This document shows positions 8,380 through 14,512 of a stretch of DNA of 38,017 bases, in pieces. The position numbers and the translations under genes were made by a program. The notes under the pieces were generated by a model. The model searched no databases, was not told the origin of the DNA, and saw only the letters and a list, made by a program, of their open reading frames with translations. Location of the stretch: IMG/VR virus record IMGVR_UViG_3300043548_000309, positions 1 to 38,017 of that record; one strand, 5' to 3'. The DNA is from a virus. How positions within the stretch are numbered: position 1 is the first letter of the stretch; each line of letters opens with the position of its first letter.

Positions 8380-8409
8380 TTGGCGGGTGTCAGACACCAG
8401 ACTTATTGT
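8380..8409 (+). promoter_or_regulatory. Candidate promoter with palindromic operator in the spacer
   Basis: The 13-bp perfect palindrome GGTGTCAGACACC is at 8386-8398. It falls between TTGGCG (8380-8385) and TATTGT (8404-8409), which are separated by 18 bp and resemble -35 and -10 boxes. A protein on the palindrome would block the promoter. The predicted start of transcription would be close to the ATG at 8416, so the message may be leaderless or nearly so. The palindrome recurs at 8714-8726. The promoter call is moderate; the palindrome is certain. Confidence 0.55.
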
Positions 8410-8415
8410 TCTTCC

Positions 8416-8595
8416 ATGCCTGACAAACGAGCAGCAAACAAAGTCCGGGTAACGGTGCCTATAGAGGACACCTTGCTGGCAAGAATTGAGGAGTTCGCAA
8501 AGGAACAAGGCATCGACCGTGTCGCGGCCATGAAGCTCATGTGCGACTCCTACATGAAAGAGAAAAAACAAACCAAAACCAAAAAACCACGATGA
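8416..8595 (+). CDS. Ribbon-helix-helix-like DNA-binding protein (candidate repressor)
   Basis: A 59-residue protein of pattern basic - KVRVTVPIEDTLLARIEEFAKEQGIDRVAAMKLMCDSYM - basic tail. A beta-strand VRVTVPI, helix and helix is the ribbon-helix-helix (CopG/Arc/MetJ) layout; the strand would read DNA as a dimer. Directly upstream lies a palindrome inside a promoter-like element, consistent with autorepression. Start ATG 8416 follows no Shine-Dalgarno, and the stop overlaps the next start (ATGA, 8592-8595). No CI/Cro-type HTH repressor is visible elsewhere, so this or its neighbour is the best candidate for the lysogeny regulator. Confidence 0.65.
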   Translation: MPDKRAANKVRVTVPIEDTLLARIEEFAKEQGIDRVAAMKLMCDSYMKEKKQTKTKKPR

Positions 8596-8780
8596 CAAAA
8601 ATCACTTTTCCAATTGAACGCGCCATGAGGGATCAACTGGCGGAGATCGCTAAAACCGAGCGCCGGTCTCTGGCTTTTATTATGAGGGAAGCGGCGACTA
8701 TTTTTTTGGACAGGGTGTCAGACACCCCCGCCAATAAGGCGCAGAAAACTCCCATGAAGAAAGCGAGGAAGGCGGCGTGA
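8592..8780 (+). CDS. Second ribbon-helix-helix-like protein
   Basis: A 62-residue protein beginning MTKITFPIERAMRDQLAEIAKTERRSLAFIMREAATIFL, the RHH pattern of one beta-strand and two helices, followed by a basic tail rich in Lys/Ala. It is translationally coupled to the upstream RHH gene by ATGA and to the downstream HTH gene by GTGA. The second copy of the GGTGTCAGACACC palindrome lies in its 3' end (8714-8726). Two adjacent small RHH proteins could form a heteromeric or antagonistic pair (compare Arc/Mnt); this is inference. Confidence 0.6.
   Translation: MTKITFPIERAMRDQLAEIAKTERRSLAFIMREAATIFLDRVSDTPANKAQKTPMKKARKAA
8714..8726. promoter_or_regulatory. Second copy of 13-bp palindrome (operator candidate)
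   Basis: GGTGTCAGACACC, identical to 8386-8398, sits inside the end of the second RHH gene about 50 bp upstream of the excisionase-like gene. Conservation within coding sequence (it encodes part of RVSDTP) suggests a constrained binding site. It could regulate the downstream Xis-like gene or permit looping with the first copy. Confidence 0.6.
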
Positions 8781-8986
8781 GTAAAGAGCTTCTGATGACG
8801 GTGGAGGAGGCGGCGTTAATGACCGGCTACGCTCCGTGGACGATTCGGCAGTTTTGCAACAAGGGGATGTTCACGGCGGAGAAACCCCGTGGCGACCGTG
8901 GCGGGTGGCGCATCCTGCGGCCTTCGATTGAAAAATGGTATGCGGACAAGCGCCGTGCGAGCCTCAACACCCGGAGGGTCGCGTAA
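8777..8986 (+). CDS. Excisionase-like helix-turn-helix protein
   Basis: Up to 69 residues. The core MTVEEAALMTGYAPWTIRQFCNKGMF...RGGWRILRPSIEKWYADKR is the winged-helix/MerR-like excisionase (HTH_17) fold: helix-turn-helix, then a basic wing and a final helix with W-Y. The GTG at 8777 overlaps the upstream TGA; an alternative ATG is at 8795, which would start exactly at the domain. Likely role: directing the integrase toward excision, or transcription control. Position 1 kb from int but in the same early block fits either. Confidence 0.75.
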   Translation: MSKELLMTVEEAALMTGYAPWTIRQFCNKGMFTAEKPRGDRGGWRILRPSIEKWYADKRRASLNTRRVA

Positions 8987-9087
8987 TGGACACGATTCTC
9001 CGCTGCCTAGATTTCGCCTTCGATTTTATCTGGATGGTATCGCCGGTCGTCATCCTCGGGGTTTGTGCATGGAGGTTGGCCCGATGA
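8986..9087 (+). CDS. Very small membrane protein (33 residues)
   Basis: The sequence is MDTILRCLDFAFDFIWMVSP, then VVILGVCAWRLAR. One hydrophobic segment spans about residues 9-29, ending with basic residues. It starts at an ATG overlapping the preceding TAA by one base and ends in an ATGA overlap with the next gene, so the spacing supports translation, although the length makes it uncertain. Function unknown. Confidence 0.4.
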   Translation: MDTILRCLDFAFDFIWMVSPVVILGVCAWRLAR

Positions 9088-9236
9088 GTGCAGGATTCGC
9101 CATCGCCCTCGCCATCCTCACCCTTGGCTCCTGCCTCGCGAGCTACCACTGCGGCCAACGCAATATGTTCATCAGAATGCGCCGTTTCGAGGAACGACGC
9201 AGGCGATGGGCGGAATGGGAAGATTTCGAGGACTAA
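9084..9236 (+). CDS. Small membrane-anchored protein
   Basis: A 50-residue product with an N-terminal hydrophobic segment (about residues 3-21, AGFAIALAILTLGSCLAS) followed by a strongly charged Arg-rich and acidic tail (RMRRFEERRRRWAEWEDFED). This looks like a type II anchored peptide or a nested lysis/regulatory protein. Coupled by ATGA to the upstream mini-ORF. No family recognised. Confidence 0.5.
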   Translation: MSAGFAIALAILTLGSCLASYHCGQRNMFIRMRRFEERRRRWAEWEDFED

Positions 9237-9258
9237 ACACCCTCACCACAAGAAAAGC

Positions 9259-9286
9259 GCCCCGAAGGACGGCAATCCAACGGGGC
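9259..9286 (+). other. Structured RNA hairpin in the recT leader
   Basis: GCCCCG (9259-9264) pairs with CGGGGC (9281-9286). Inside it, a symmetric AA/AA internal loop and the short stem GGA (9267-9269)/TCC (9276-9278) close a 6-nt loop. There is no U-tract. It lies 33 nt upstream of the ATG at 9320 in the only gap of the recombination block, so it may stabilise or regulate the downstream mRNA. Confidence 0.5.
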
Positions 9287-9319
9287 AAGTTAAACCACAA
9301 GAAGAGCAGTAATAACAAA

Positions 9320-10132
9320 ATGAGCAATACAACACTGACTACACAAGTCAACACACAAGTCGCCTTGGGCGACATGCAGGTGATGGCAAATGCCTTCGCT
9401 AAAAGCGGACTCTTGGGAATGAAAACTCCCGAGCAAGCATTAACACTGATGATCGTGGCGGTCGCCGAAGGGCGTCACCCCGGATCGGTGGCAAACGACT
9501 ACCACATCATCCAAGGTCGCGCTTCTCTGAAGGCGGATTCGATGCTGGCGAGGTTCCAGCAAAGCGGCGGGCGTGTCGAGTGGCACGACCACACGAACGA
9601 GAAGGTGGCGGCGACATTCTCCCACCCTGCGGGCGGATCGCTACGCATCGATTGGGACATGGCTCGCGCCAAGGCGGCGGGTCTTGGATCGAAGGACAAC
9701 TGGAAATCCTACCCTCGCCAAATGCTCCGGGCGCGGGTGATCTCCGAGGGGGTCCGTGCGACCTTCCCAGCGGTTCTCAATGGGATGTATACCCCGGAGG
9801 AGGTGCAGGAGTTTGACTCCCCTCGCCCGACACGCTCGGTGAAGGTGGAAGTGACCCCGGAGCCGGTGGCGGAAGCACCGAAGCTGATCGAGGTCGAGGC
9901 CGTGGCGGTTTCGGCTGATACCGAGGCAATTCCATCGGAAACCCCAAATTGGGCGGACGAATTGGAAAAGCGCATTTTCGAGCATGAGAAAGCCGTGAAT
10001 GCGTTCCTGCGGGCCAAAGGCCAAATCGCCGAGGGGCAGACCTTCCGCGACATCGCGGATGAGGGCTACCGCAACCGCGTTTTGTCGAACACGCCACGAT
10101 TCATCGACGCCGTTCTGAAGGAGGTCGCATGA
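9320..10132 (+). CDS. RecT-like single-strand annealing protein
   Basis: A 270-residue protein. Residues about 20-165 carry a RecT-type pattern: AEGRHPGSVANDYHIIQG, LKADSMLARFQQSGG, the mid-domain WHDHTNEKVAATFSHP, and KDNWKSYPRQMLRARVISEG followed by YTPEEV. The C-terminal 100 residues are a Pro/Glu/Val-rich linker and a helical tail. RecT-like proteins anneal complementary single strands and pair with an exonuclease; the next gene, overlapping by ATGA at 10129, is a nuclease, which supports the pair. ATG 9320 is the natural start; longer readings upstream pass through unrelated small genes. Confidence 0.75.
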   Translation: MSNTTLTTQVNTQVALGDMQVMANAFAKSGLLGMKTPEQALTLMIVAVAEGRHPGSVANDYHIIQGRASLKADSMLARFQQSGGRVEWHDHTNEKVAATFSHPAGGSLRIDWDMARAKAAGLGSKDNWKSYPRQMLRARVISEGVRATFPAVLNGMYTPEEVQEFDSPRPTRSVKVEVTPEPVAEAPKLIEVEAVAVSADTEAIPSETPNWADELEKRIFEHEKAVNAFLRAKGQIAEGQTFRDIADEGYRNRVLSNTPRFIDAVLKEVA

Positions 10133-11148
10133 TCCGCCACTCTGCTCTCGACAAGCTGGACCTGTGTCCGTGCTTTGAATCCAACCCCGTCTCCGGTCCT
10201 GCGGCGGAGCGAGGGACTCGGATGGACTTGGCCTTCCGGGGTCTTCTCATGGGGGAGCGCCAGCCGTTCCTCTCGCTCTCTGACGACGAGCAGGATGCGG
10301 TGCTGTGGGCGGTCACAACGGCCAAGGAATTGGCCGAAGGACATGAAATCATCGCTGACGAGGCGCTCCTCAAAGTGACTACGCCGCATCTCTCGCATGA
10401 GGGAACGGAGGATTCGCGAGTGAATGCGAAATCCATGAGCATGGACCTCAAGTCGGGCCAGCCACGCAGTTATCACAAGCAGCAGGCGGCTTACGCTCTC
10501 GGCAACATGGACCGCACATTCGCGAAAGAGTGGGAGTGTGTGTTGCTATTCTGCGACCAGCGCGAGGTCGTTCACTACCGCTACACCTACGAGGAGGCGG
10601 ATGCGTGGGTGAAGGGGATCGTGGCCTCGGCGACCGATCCGAACCGCCAACCCTGCGCGAATGAGTATTGCGGCTGGTGCCTCAAAAAAGACCGATGCCC
10701 ACAGGTTGTCGAGCCGGTCGTTCAAACGCTGGCGACCGTTGAATCCTCGGTTTCGCTGGCCGATGTCCGGCATGGGATTCTGGCCGACCCGGATCGGCTG
10801 GGGAAATTCCTCAAGGCGGCGTCGATCTTTGAAAAGGAACTCCTCAAGCCACTCAAGGATGCGGCGAAGGAGATTCTCGCGGCCAATGGGGAGGTGCCTG
10901 GTTGGAAACTCCAGCATCAAAGCGGCAGCGAGTATTTCGACCGGCTGGCCGTTGTCTCAGCGGCAGTCGCCGGGAAGAGCGGCCTCGATGATCTGGTCGC
11001 GGCGATGGGTGGCGATATGGGGGGCAAGGCGTATCGCGAGTGGCATGAAAAGATGCGGATGCCGGTGCGCGAGGAGAACGCGCAACGCAAGGCCGACATC
11101 GTGAAACTGGTCGAGGACAAGCCGAAGAAAGCGAGGGCCGCGAAATGA
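10129..11148 (+). CDS. RecB/Cas4-like Fe-S exonuclease, partner of the RecT-like protein
   Basis: A 339-residue protein. Residues about 1-190 form a PD-(D/E)XK nuclease: the opening SALDKLDLCPCFESNP, then D106-x-K108 in MSMDLKSGQPRSYHKQQAAYALG with the following Q/Y helix (motif III). A cysteine near residue 13 plus C181, C184 and C190 (YCGWCLKKDRCP) match the one-plus-three cysteine pattern that binds an iron-sulphur cluster in AddB and Cas4 nucleases. The C-terminal 150 residues are helical and end in a basic tail. A strong Shine-Dalgarno, AAGGAGGT, precedes the ATG. It should resect phage DNA ends to feed strand annealing; the exact DUF2800-type family is from memory. Confidence 0.8.
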   Translation: MIRHSALDKLDLCPCFESNPVSGPAAERGTRMDLAFRGLLMGERQPFLSLSDDEQDAVLWAVTTAKELAEGHEIIADEALLKVTTPHLSHEGTEDSRVNAKSMSMDLKSGQPRSYHKQQAAYALGNMDRTFAKEWECVLLFCDQREVVHYRYTYEEADAWVKGIVASATDPNRQPCANEYCGWCLKKDRCPQVVEPVVQTLATVESSVSLADVRHGILADPDRLGKFLKAASIFEKELLKPLKDAAKEILAANGEVPGWKLQHQSGSEYFDRLAVVSAAVAGKSGLDDLVAAMGGDMGGKAYREWHEKMRMPVREENAQRKADIVKLVEDKPKKARAAK

Positions 11149-11411
11149 ACGATCTCCAAACCGTTATGGACTTGTTTGAAACCACCCGTGAGGACTACCT
11201 CGCCGAGGCGCGGCTCGCAGCGGAATCCCTCGCCAATCAGAGGGGCGTCATCACGGTCAACGATGTTCGCGAGATGTGTCCACCTCCTGCAAACATCGAT
11301 CCCCGGGTGATGGGCGCGATCTTTAAGTCAAAAGCATGGCAGAAGGTGGGCTACATGTCATCCAGCCGCGCTCACATGAGGCCAATCGCCATGTTTGAAA
11401 GGAAGGCATGA
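11145..11411 (+). CDS. Conserved small phage protein of recombination block
   Basis: An 88-residue protein with no membrane segment or catalytic motif. The phrase ITVNDVREMCPPPANIDPRVMGAIF followed by WQKVGY and a short beta-rich end looks like a small winged-helix-type domain that recurs in phage recombination/replication operons. Coupled by ATGA to the nuclease upstream and to the next gene downstream. Function unknown. Confidence 0.65.
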   Translation: MNDLQTVMDLFETTREDYLAEARLAAESLANQRGVITVNDVREMCPPPANIDPRVMGAIFKSKAWQKVGYMSSSRAHMRPIAMFERKA

Positions 11412-11638
11412 ACATTCAGTTTGAATTCCAATTTGAAAAACTGGAGCCGGTGAAGGTCGTGAAAAACAACTGGGGACCATTCTGGAATGTGATGCAGGGC
11501 ATTTACTGCTGGCCTGGTGATGTCGATCAAAAGACATTTGCAAGCATCGAGGAGGCGTCGGCTTTTGCCAAGAGCCACGGTGCGGACCCTGTTGTGGGTA
11601 TCGAGGCGCTGCACGGACGCCACAGGAGGGCGGCATGA
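11408..11638 (+). CDS. Hypothetical protein
   Basis: A 76-residue soluble protein with alternating strand-like segments (MNIQFEFQFEKLEPVKVVKNN) and a C-terminal helix plus basic end (HGRHRRAA). Coupled by ATGA on both sides, so it belongs to the replication operon. No family recognised. Confidence 0.55.
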   Translation: MNIQFEFQFEKLEPVKVVKNNWGPFWNVMQGIYCWPGDVDQKTFASIEEASAFAKSHGADPVVGIEALHGRHRRAA

Positions 11639-12357
11639 CTAAGCGCCCTGCGTTTCAATTCTACCCCGGGGATTGGTTGGGGTCGCAGCGGGTTTCCCTG
11701 CTGACACTGGAGGAGGAGGGGGCGTATCTGCGCTTGCTGGCGTCCTGCTGGCAGCACGGTTCCATCCCATCCGATCCGGACAAGATTGCTAGGCTCATCG
11801 GCAAGGGTGCTTCAACCACCCTTGCAACCACCCTTGCAACCATGTTCCAACCGCACCCCTTGGAGTCTGCTTCACTGGTGCATGACCGGCTGGAGCGTGA
11901 AAGGGACAAGCAGGATGCTTGGGCTGAAAAAAGCCGCGAAGGTGGCAGGAAATCGGCTGAAAAGAGGCAAAACCTCAAGGGTGGTTCAACCACCGTTCAA
12001 CCACCCTTGGTAGGGTGCTTGCCAAATGGTTCCAACCAAAAGGCAACTCTTCTTCTTCAGTCTACATCTTCTAATACTTCTTCTAACGAAGAAGTAGGGG
12101 TGGAGTTTCCGGCGAACCTCAAGTCGGCGGATTTTGGAGCGGCATGGGAAAGCTACCTTGCTTACCGAAAGTCATCCCGACTCAAAGCCCTCGCCCCGGC
12201 ATCGGTCTCGGCGCAACTCCGAAACCTCTCGGAGATGGGTCACGACGAAGCCATCGAAGCGATCAACCAATCCATCGCCAACGGGTGGCAGGGCATCTTC
12301 CCGCCGAAAAACAAGAAACCTGCGCCTGTTAAACAAGAGGAGGTCGAGCAATGGTAG
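11635..12357 (+). CDS. DUF1376-type replication initiator / primosome protein
   Basis: A 240-residue protein. Residues about 1-90 match the DUF1376 pattern (RPAFQFYPGDWLGSQRV, LTLEEEGAYLRLLASCW, a winged-helix-like fold). Then comes a low-complexity Thr/Ser linker, and a C-terminal domain (about 160-228) ends in the NGWQGIFPPK motif typical of DnaD-like/phage O-like proteins that recruit the helicase loader. The next gene is that loader, overlapping by 7 bp. The part of the gene encoding the linker contains the iteron-like repeats described separately, the arrangement seen in lambda O. Likely the origin-binding initiator. Confidence 0.8.
   Translation: MTKRPAFQFYPGDWLGSQRVSLLTLEEEGAYLRLLASCWQHGSIPSDPDKIARLIGKGASTTLATTLATMFQPHPLESASLVHDRLERERDKQDAWAEKSREGGRKSAEKRQNLKGGSTTVQPPLVGCLPNGSNQKATLLLQSTSSNTSSNEEVGVEFPANLKSADFGAAWESYLAYRKSSRLKALAPASVSAQLRNLSEMGHDEAIEAINQSIANGWQGIFPPKNKKPAPVKQEEVEQW
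11813..12098. other. Candidate replication origin: iteron-like repeats inside the initiator gene
   Basis: AACCACCCTTGC is present as two contiguous copies (11814-11825, 11826-11837) with a degenerate third (11838 onward). A second cluster has CAAGGGTGGTT (11976-11986) as an inverted copy of AACCACCCTTG (11999-12009), with a further AACCACCG between. An AT-richer, TTCTTC-repetitive stretch follows (12043-12098), a possible unwinding element. Initiator genes of lambdoid phages carry their origin in this way. No replication data, so this is inference from repeats and context. Confidence 0.55.
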
Positions 12358-13046
12358 CCACGGTCCAATGCTGCGCGAGCGAGTCGTGCTACAACTCGGT
12401 GCCGGTGCCGGGGGAGGATTTGCTCCGAATTTTCCCAAACATCAAAATCCTCTGCGACGAGTGCGATCTCCAGCGGATCGAAAGGCTGAAGCAGGAGCAG
12501 GCCGCAGAGGAGCAGGAGAGGCGGCAGGAGGCGTTCAATGCCCTCTGCCCTCCAATCTACCGCGAAAGCGACCCCAAACGCATTCCAGCGGCCTTTCTGC
12601 GCGAATGCGAGGCATGGCGGTTTAATCCGGTCGGCCTCGGTCTAGTCGGTCCAGCGGGCTGCGGGAAGACGCGAGCGGCGTGGATACTGCTGAAGCGGTT
12701 GCATTTTGAGAACTTGCGAGTTTTTGGCATCACCTCCACGGGATTTGCGAAAGCCTGCGCGGACCAATGGCACGACGATCCGCAGGCGAAGGCGCTCGCC
12801 GAGGACACGCTGACCCGCTGCCGCCGGACGAAGGTTCTGCTCCTCGATGACCTCGGTAAAGCCAAGATGACCGAGCGGTCGGAACTGGAACTCTTCGACC
12901 TGCTGGAACACCGATCCTCCCACGAACTGCCTATCATCTGGACGGCGAATGCCGTCAAGGGCGACCTCAGAAAAATGCTCTCGCCCGACCGAGGCGAGCC
13001 GATCCTCCGGCGGCTCTCGGAGTTTACGAAAATCATTAACGCATAA
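12351..13046 (+). CDS. DnaC-like AAA+ helicase loader
   Basis: A 231-residue protein. The N-terminus has a cluster of cysteines (CC near 7-8, C13, C35, C38) that may bind zinc. The AAA+ core has Walker A GPAGCGKT (100-107), Walker B VLLLDDLG (162-169), a sensor I-like segment IIWTAN and a C-terminal arginine region ILRRLSEF. It should load the host replicative helicase onto the origin bound by the upstream initiator. A strong Shine-Dalgarno (GAGGAGGT) precedes the ATG. The first repeated 15-bp motif of the replication block follows its stop. Confidence 0.88.
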   Translation: MVATVQCCASESCYNSVPVPGEDLLRIFPNIKILCDECDLQRIERLKQEQAAEEQERRQEAFNALCPPIYRESDPKRIPAAFLRECEAWRFNPVGLGLVGPAGCGKTRAAWILLKRLHFENLRVFGITSTGFAKACADQWHDDPQAKALAEDTLTRCRRTKVLLLDDLGKAKMTERSELELFDLLEHRSSHELPIIWTANAVKGDLRKMLSPDRGEPILRRLSEFTKIINA

Positions 13047-13053
13047 AAACGCA

Positions 13054-13070
13054 GTTTTGACTGATACCAA
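13054..13070 (+). promoter_or_regulatory. Intergenic 15-bp motif (copy 2)
   Basis: TTTTGACTGATACCA at 13055-13069 in the 51-bp gap between the loader and the SSB-like gene, preceded by GCAG as in other copies. The ATG follows 28 nt later after an A/C-rich leader without Shine-Dalgarno. It marks the beginning of a new block. Confidence 0.8.
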
Positions 13071-13097
13071 CCTCCCGAACAACAACAACCAAACAAC

Positions 13098-13601
13098 ATG
13101 ACAACAACACACGAACTCGCAGACAAACAAAACCGCTATGTTTCCGCCCCCGGCAAATACATCGCGAAAGTAAAGCAACCCGGCAACGGGTGGCTGGGCA
13201 AGACAACGCCCAAAGATGAAACAAAAAAAGGAACGGATTTCATTCGCGTCCCGCTCCTCATCGATGACCCGGAGAGCGACCAGCACGGACGGGAAATCGT
13301 TTGGCAGGGTTGGCTCACCGAAAAGGCAACCAAGCGCACCTGTGACACGCTCGACCAGGCATTTGGCAAAGAGTGGGACATCAAATCGCTGGACGCTGGC
13401 AGGTCTCCGTTCCTCGGCCAGAAATGCCGGATCACGGTCGAGGCCGAGGAATACAACGGCCAACTTCGCCACAAGATCAAATGGCTCAACCCGCTGGAAT
13501 CCAAACCACGGGAAACCGAACCGCTCTCCAGCGACCGGCTGGCCACGCTCAACGAACGCCTCGCCGCCGCCCGCGCCTCCGATGACGAAATCTCCTTCTA
13601 A
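13098..13601 (+). CDS. SSB-like protein (DUF669-type) with acidic tip
   Basis: A 167-residue protein. The beta-rich body (residues about 15-135) has the pattern GKYIAKVK...FIRVPLLIDD...GREIVWQGWL...FLGQKCRITVEAEEYNGQLRHKIKWL, an OB-like DUF669/SSB pattern. The last residues, ASDDEISF, resemble the acidic hydrophobic tip (DDDIPF) by which bacterial SSB recruits partners. This supports binding of single-stranded DNA during replication and annealing. A 20-bp overlap with the next gene suggests coupling. Confidence 0.7.
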   Translation: MTTTHELADKQNRYVSAPGKYIAKVKQPGNGWLGKTTPKDETKKGTDFIRVPLLIDDPESDQHGREIVWQGWLTEKATKRTCDTLDQAFGKEWDIKSLDAGRSPFLGQKCRITVEAEEYNGQLRHKIKWLNPLESKPRETEPLSSDRLATLNERLAAARASDDEISF

Positions 13602-13875
13602 AGACTACCACTTGGAAGGGGTCCGCGACTTAGCCTGCAATGTTATTTTGCAGGCGGTCGAGGACATCTGGAACCGCCAGAAATACAAATCAAAACACCA
13701 AAGGGCGATCATGGTGGAGGCTCGGCGGTCGGCTCGGCATTTTTTTAAGAACCGAGCGTTCACGCAAGTCTGCAGCACGATGGATTTACCTGCGGACAAA
13801 ATTAAGGATGCGGCATTCCACCCGGCGAAATACCCCGAGATCATAAAAATGCTGCGAGAAAGGAAAAAACGATGA
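13582..13875 (+). CDS. Small conserved phage protein
   Basis: A 97-residue basic protein. The pattern LACNVILQAVEDIW...EARRSARHFFKNRAFTQVCSTMDLPADKIKDA matches a recurrent small phage family in which a helical segment is followed by a short f-x-x-vC, D-D motif; no biochemical role is known to me. Starts inside the end of the SSB-like gene (ATG 13582) and overlaps the next gene by ATGA. Confidence 0.6.
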   Translation: MTKSPSKDYHLEGVRDLACNVILQAVEDIWNRQKYKSKHQRAIMVEARRSARHFFKNRAFTQVCSTMDLPADKIKDAAFHPAKYPEIIKMLRERKKR

Positions 13876-14084
13876 GTGATACACCTGAAACAGACCACCT
13901 TGAAGTTCAATTAGCGCAAGCGGCAATGCACTCACATCCGATTTTGTGGGAGCATAGCCGACGCATGGAGCGCGAGCGCGACGAGGCGAGGGAGGCATTG
14001 AGAGAAGCAATCCAATTTCGCGACACAACGCTCAACGGCTACGATCTCGATGCGTGGCTAAAGGCAGCGGGCCTCAAACCATGA
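13872..14084 (+). CDS. Small helical hypothetical protein
   Basis: A 70-residue protein with a charged central helix (RRMERERDEAREALREAIQF), probably a short coiled coil, then NGYDLDAWLKAAGL. ATGA overlap with both neighbours. No family or function recognised. Confidence 0.55.
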   Translation: MSDTPETDHLEVQLAQAAMHSHPILWEHSRRMERERDEAREALREAIQFRDTTLNGYDLDAWLKAAGLKP

Positions 14085-14458
14085 ACTGGACCCATGAACA
14101 ACTCAGACAACTCGGATACACCGAATCCAGCCCGGGAGTGTTCACTCACTCTTCAACTGCGGGGATACCTCACGCCAAGCCTCAACCGGCTCCTCGGCCA
14201 GCACTGGACGACACTCCAAAAGGAGAAAGTCCGCGCCCGCCGCGCACTCGACTCCGCATTGAAAGAAAATCCGTTCGCTTACTTGATGCAGACAACTACG
14301 CAGGAGGTTGCAAGCCACTCATCGACCAGTTGCGCTACGCGAAACTCATCCCGGACGACGATCCAGAAAGTGTCGAAATCCTCTTTGTCCAAAGCAAAGT
14401 CAAAACGAAGGCCGAAGAAATGACCCACATCGAAATAACAACCACAGGGGGAGTATGA
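14081..14458 (+). CDS. RusA-like Holliday-junction resolvase, frame disturbed in its middle
   Basis: The 125-residue frame starts MNWTHEQLRQLGYTESSPGVF and ends with the RusA-type acidic motifs RLLDADNYAGGCKPLIDQL and LIPDDDPESVEI (D-x-D-N, K, D, D-D). The middle of this frame (residues about 24-61) is Pro/Arg-rich and does not look like the fold. In the alternative frame over 14094-14266 the sequence reads LTLQLRGYLTPSLNRLLGQHWTTLQKEK, which is exactly the expected RusA N-terminal strand-helix. Thus the fold is spread over two frames. One extra A in the AAAA at 14266-14269 would join the alternative frame to the catalytic half. Either an indel (real or sequencing), slippage, or two overlapping genes. 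Confidence 0.6.
   Translation: MNWTHEQLRQLGYTESSPGVFTHSSTAGIPHAKPQPAPRPALDDTPKGESPRPPRTRLRIERKSVRLLDADNYAGGCKPLIDQLRYAKLIPDDDPESVEILFVQSKVKTKAEEMTHIEITTTGGV
14094..14423 (+). other. Overlapping frame carrying the N-terminal half of the RusA-like fold
   Basis: ATG 14094 opens a frame of 109 codons. Its first 58 residues hold the RusA-like N-terminal segment (TPSLNRLLGQHW, then KEKVRARRALDSALKEN); after about 14270 it turns into Ser/Thr/Lys-rich nonsense. The joining point is the GAAAGAAAATCC sequence at 14261-14272, which has no canonical X XXY YYZ slippery heptamer in this frame. It may be the real start of the resolvase if the reading frame is restored. Confidence 0.45.
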
Positions 14459-14488
14459 GGGGGAGATTCCCAATACTTGTCAAGATCA

Positions 14489-14505
14489 ATTTTGACTGAT
14501 ACCAT
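14489..14505 (+). promoter_or_regulatory. Intergenic 15-bp motif (copy 3)
   Basis: TTTTGACTGATACCA at 14490-14504, ending 8 nt before the terS ATG at 14513, the same spacing as in front of the holin gene. No Shine-Dalgarno. TTGTCA at 14477-14482 with TACCAT at 14500-14505 (17 bp apart) is a chance-level promoter match and is not reproduced at the other copies. Confidence 0.8.
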
Positions 14506-14512
14506 CAACCCT

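Noticed and set aside
10129-11148. CRISPR-associated Cas4
   Set aside because: The Fe-S nuclease pattern is shared, but the gene is coupled to a RecT-like gene in a phage recombination operon and no other cas gene is present.
14477-14505. Sigma70 promoter formed by the motif (TTGTCA...TACCAT) in front of terS; a similar TTGACT...TACCAT before the holin gene
   Set aside because: The other motif copies have no matching upstream or downstream hexamer, so the motif is not explained as part of a standard promoter.
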